A stretch of DNA of 5,523 nt, from the NCBI GenBank assembly GCA_929200175.1, contig CAKMYR010000087.1, positions 1-5,523 of the forward strand. Direction: 5' to 3'. The translations under genes were made by a program, and so were the position numbers. The notes below the pieces were generated by a model, which had not been told where the DNA came from, searched no databases, and saw only the letters and a list, made by a program, of their open reading frames with translations. Below, piece after piece: positions 5,514 through 5,523 of this stretch. The first letter of the stretch is position 1, and each line of letters opens with the position of its first letter. Source of the stretch: an uncultured Gammaproteobacteria bacterium (GTDB lineage: Bacteria; Pseudomonadota; Gammaproteobacteria; PS1; Pseudothioglobaceae).

Positions 5514-5523
5514 AATCAAAAAA

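Overview
The window is a short, AT-rich stretch of ordinary bacterial chromosome. It holds six protein genes packed closely together, with no RNA genes, CRISPR array or mobile element. Several points suggest a free-living or symbiotic marine-type proteobacterium, most likely a gammaproteobacterium: a BioF/BioH pair, a ThiG that ends in the gammaproteobacterial style (ASSPLxxLI), an AapJ-type amino-acid-binding protein, and very short AT-rich intergenic gaps. The assignment is an inference from family resemblance. SUP05/Thioglobaceae-like or other low-GC marine lineages are candidates, but nothing here fixes the taxon.

Layout from left to right. Bases 1-618 are the 3' part of a class I SAM-dependent methyltransferase of the leucine carboxyl methyltransferase type; its 5' end lies outside the window. 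After a 115-base AT-rich gap comes thiG (734-1516), thiazole synthase of thiamin biosynthesis. It converges on a minus-strand membrane-protein gene (1513-2460) of the nucleoside-recognition/Gate type, and their two stop codons share a single TTAA. That gene diverges from bioF (2547-3623) across 86 bases, which contain a perfect 8-bp inverted repeat near the middle. bioF overlaps bioH (3613-4311) by 11 bases, so the two late/early biotin genes form a coupled unit. A 138-base gap follows, with a recognisable promoter and a strong Shine-Dalgarno. It leads to aapJ (start corrected to 4450, end 5466), which encodes a secreted general L-amino-acid-binding protein. A textbook intrinsic terminator (5479-5513) closes the gene.

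Functionally the window combines cofactor synthesis (the thiazole of thiamin; pimeloyl release and the first step of biotin ring assembly) with periplasmic capture of amino acids. The partner genes one would expect are not here: thiS/thiH or thiO, bioA/B/C/D, and aapQMP. They must lie elsewhere if the pathways are complete. aapJ stands out for its richer base composition, strong ribosome binding site and strong terminator, all consistent with high expression. I found no sign of a previously undescribed multi-gene system. The items most worth checking are the palindrome between bioF and the membrane gene, the internally duplicated membrane protein itself, and the short C-terminus of BioH beside a T5A6 run.
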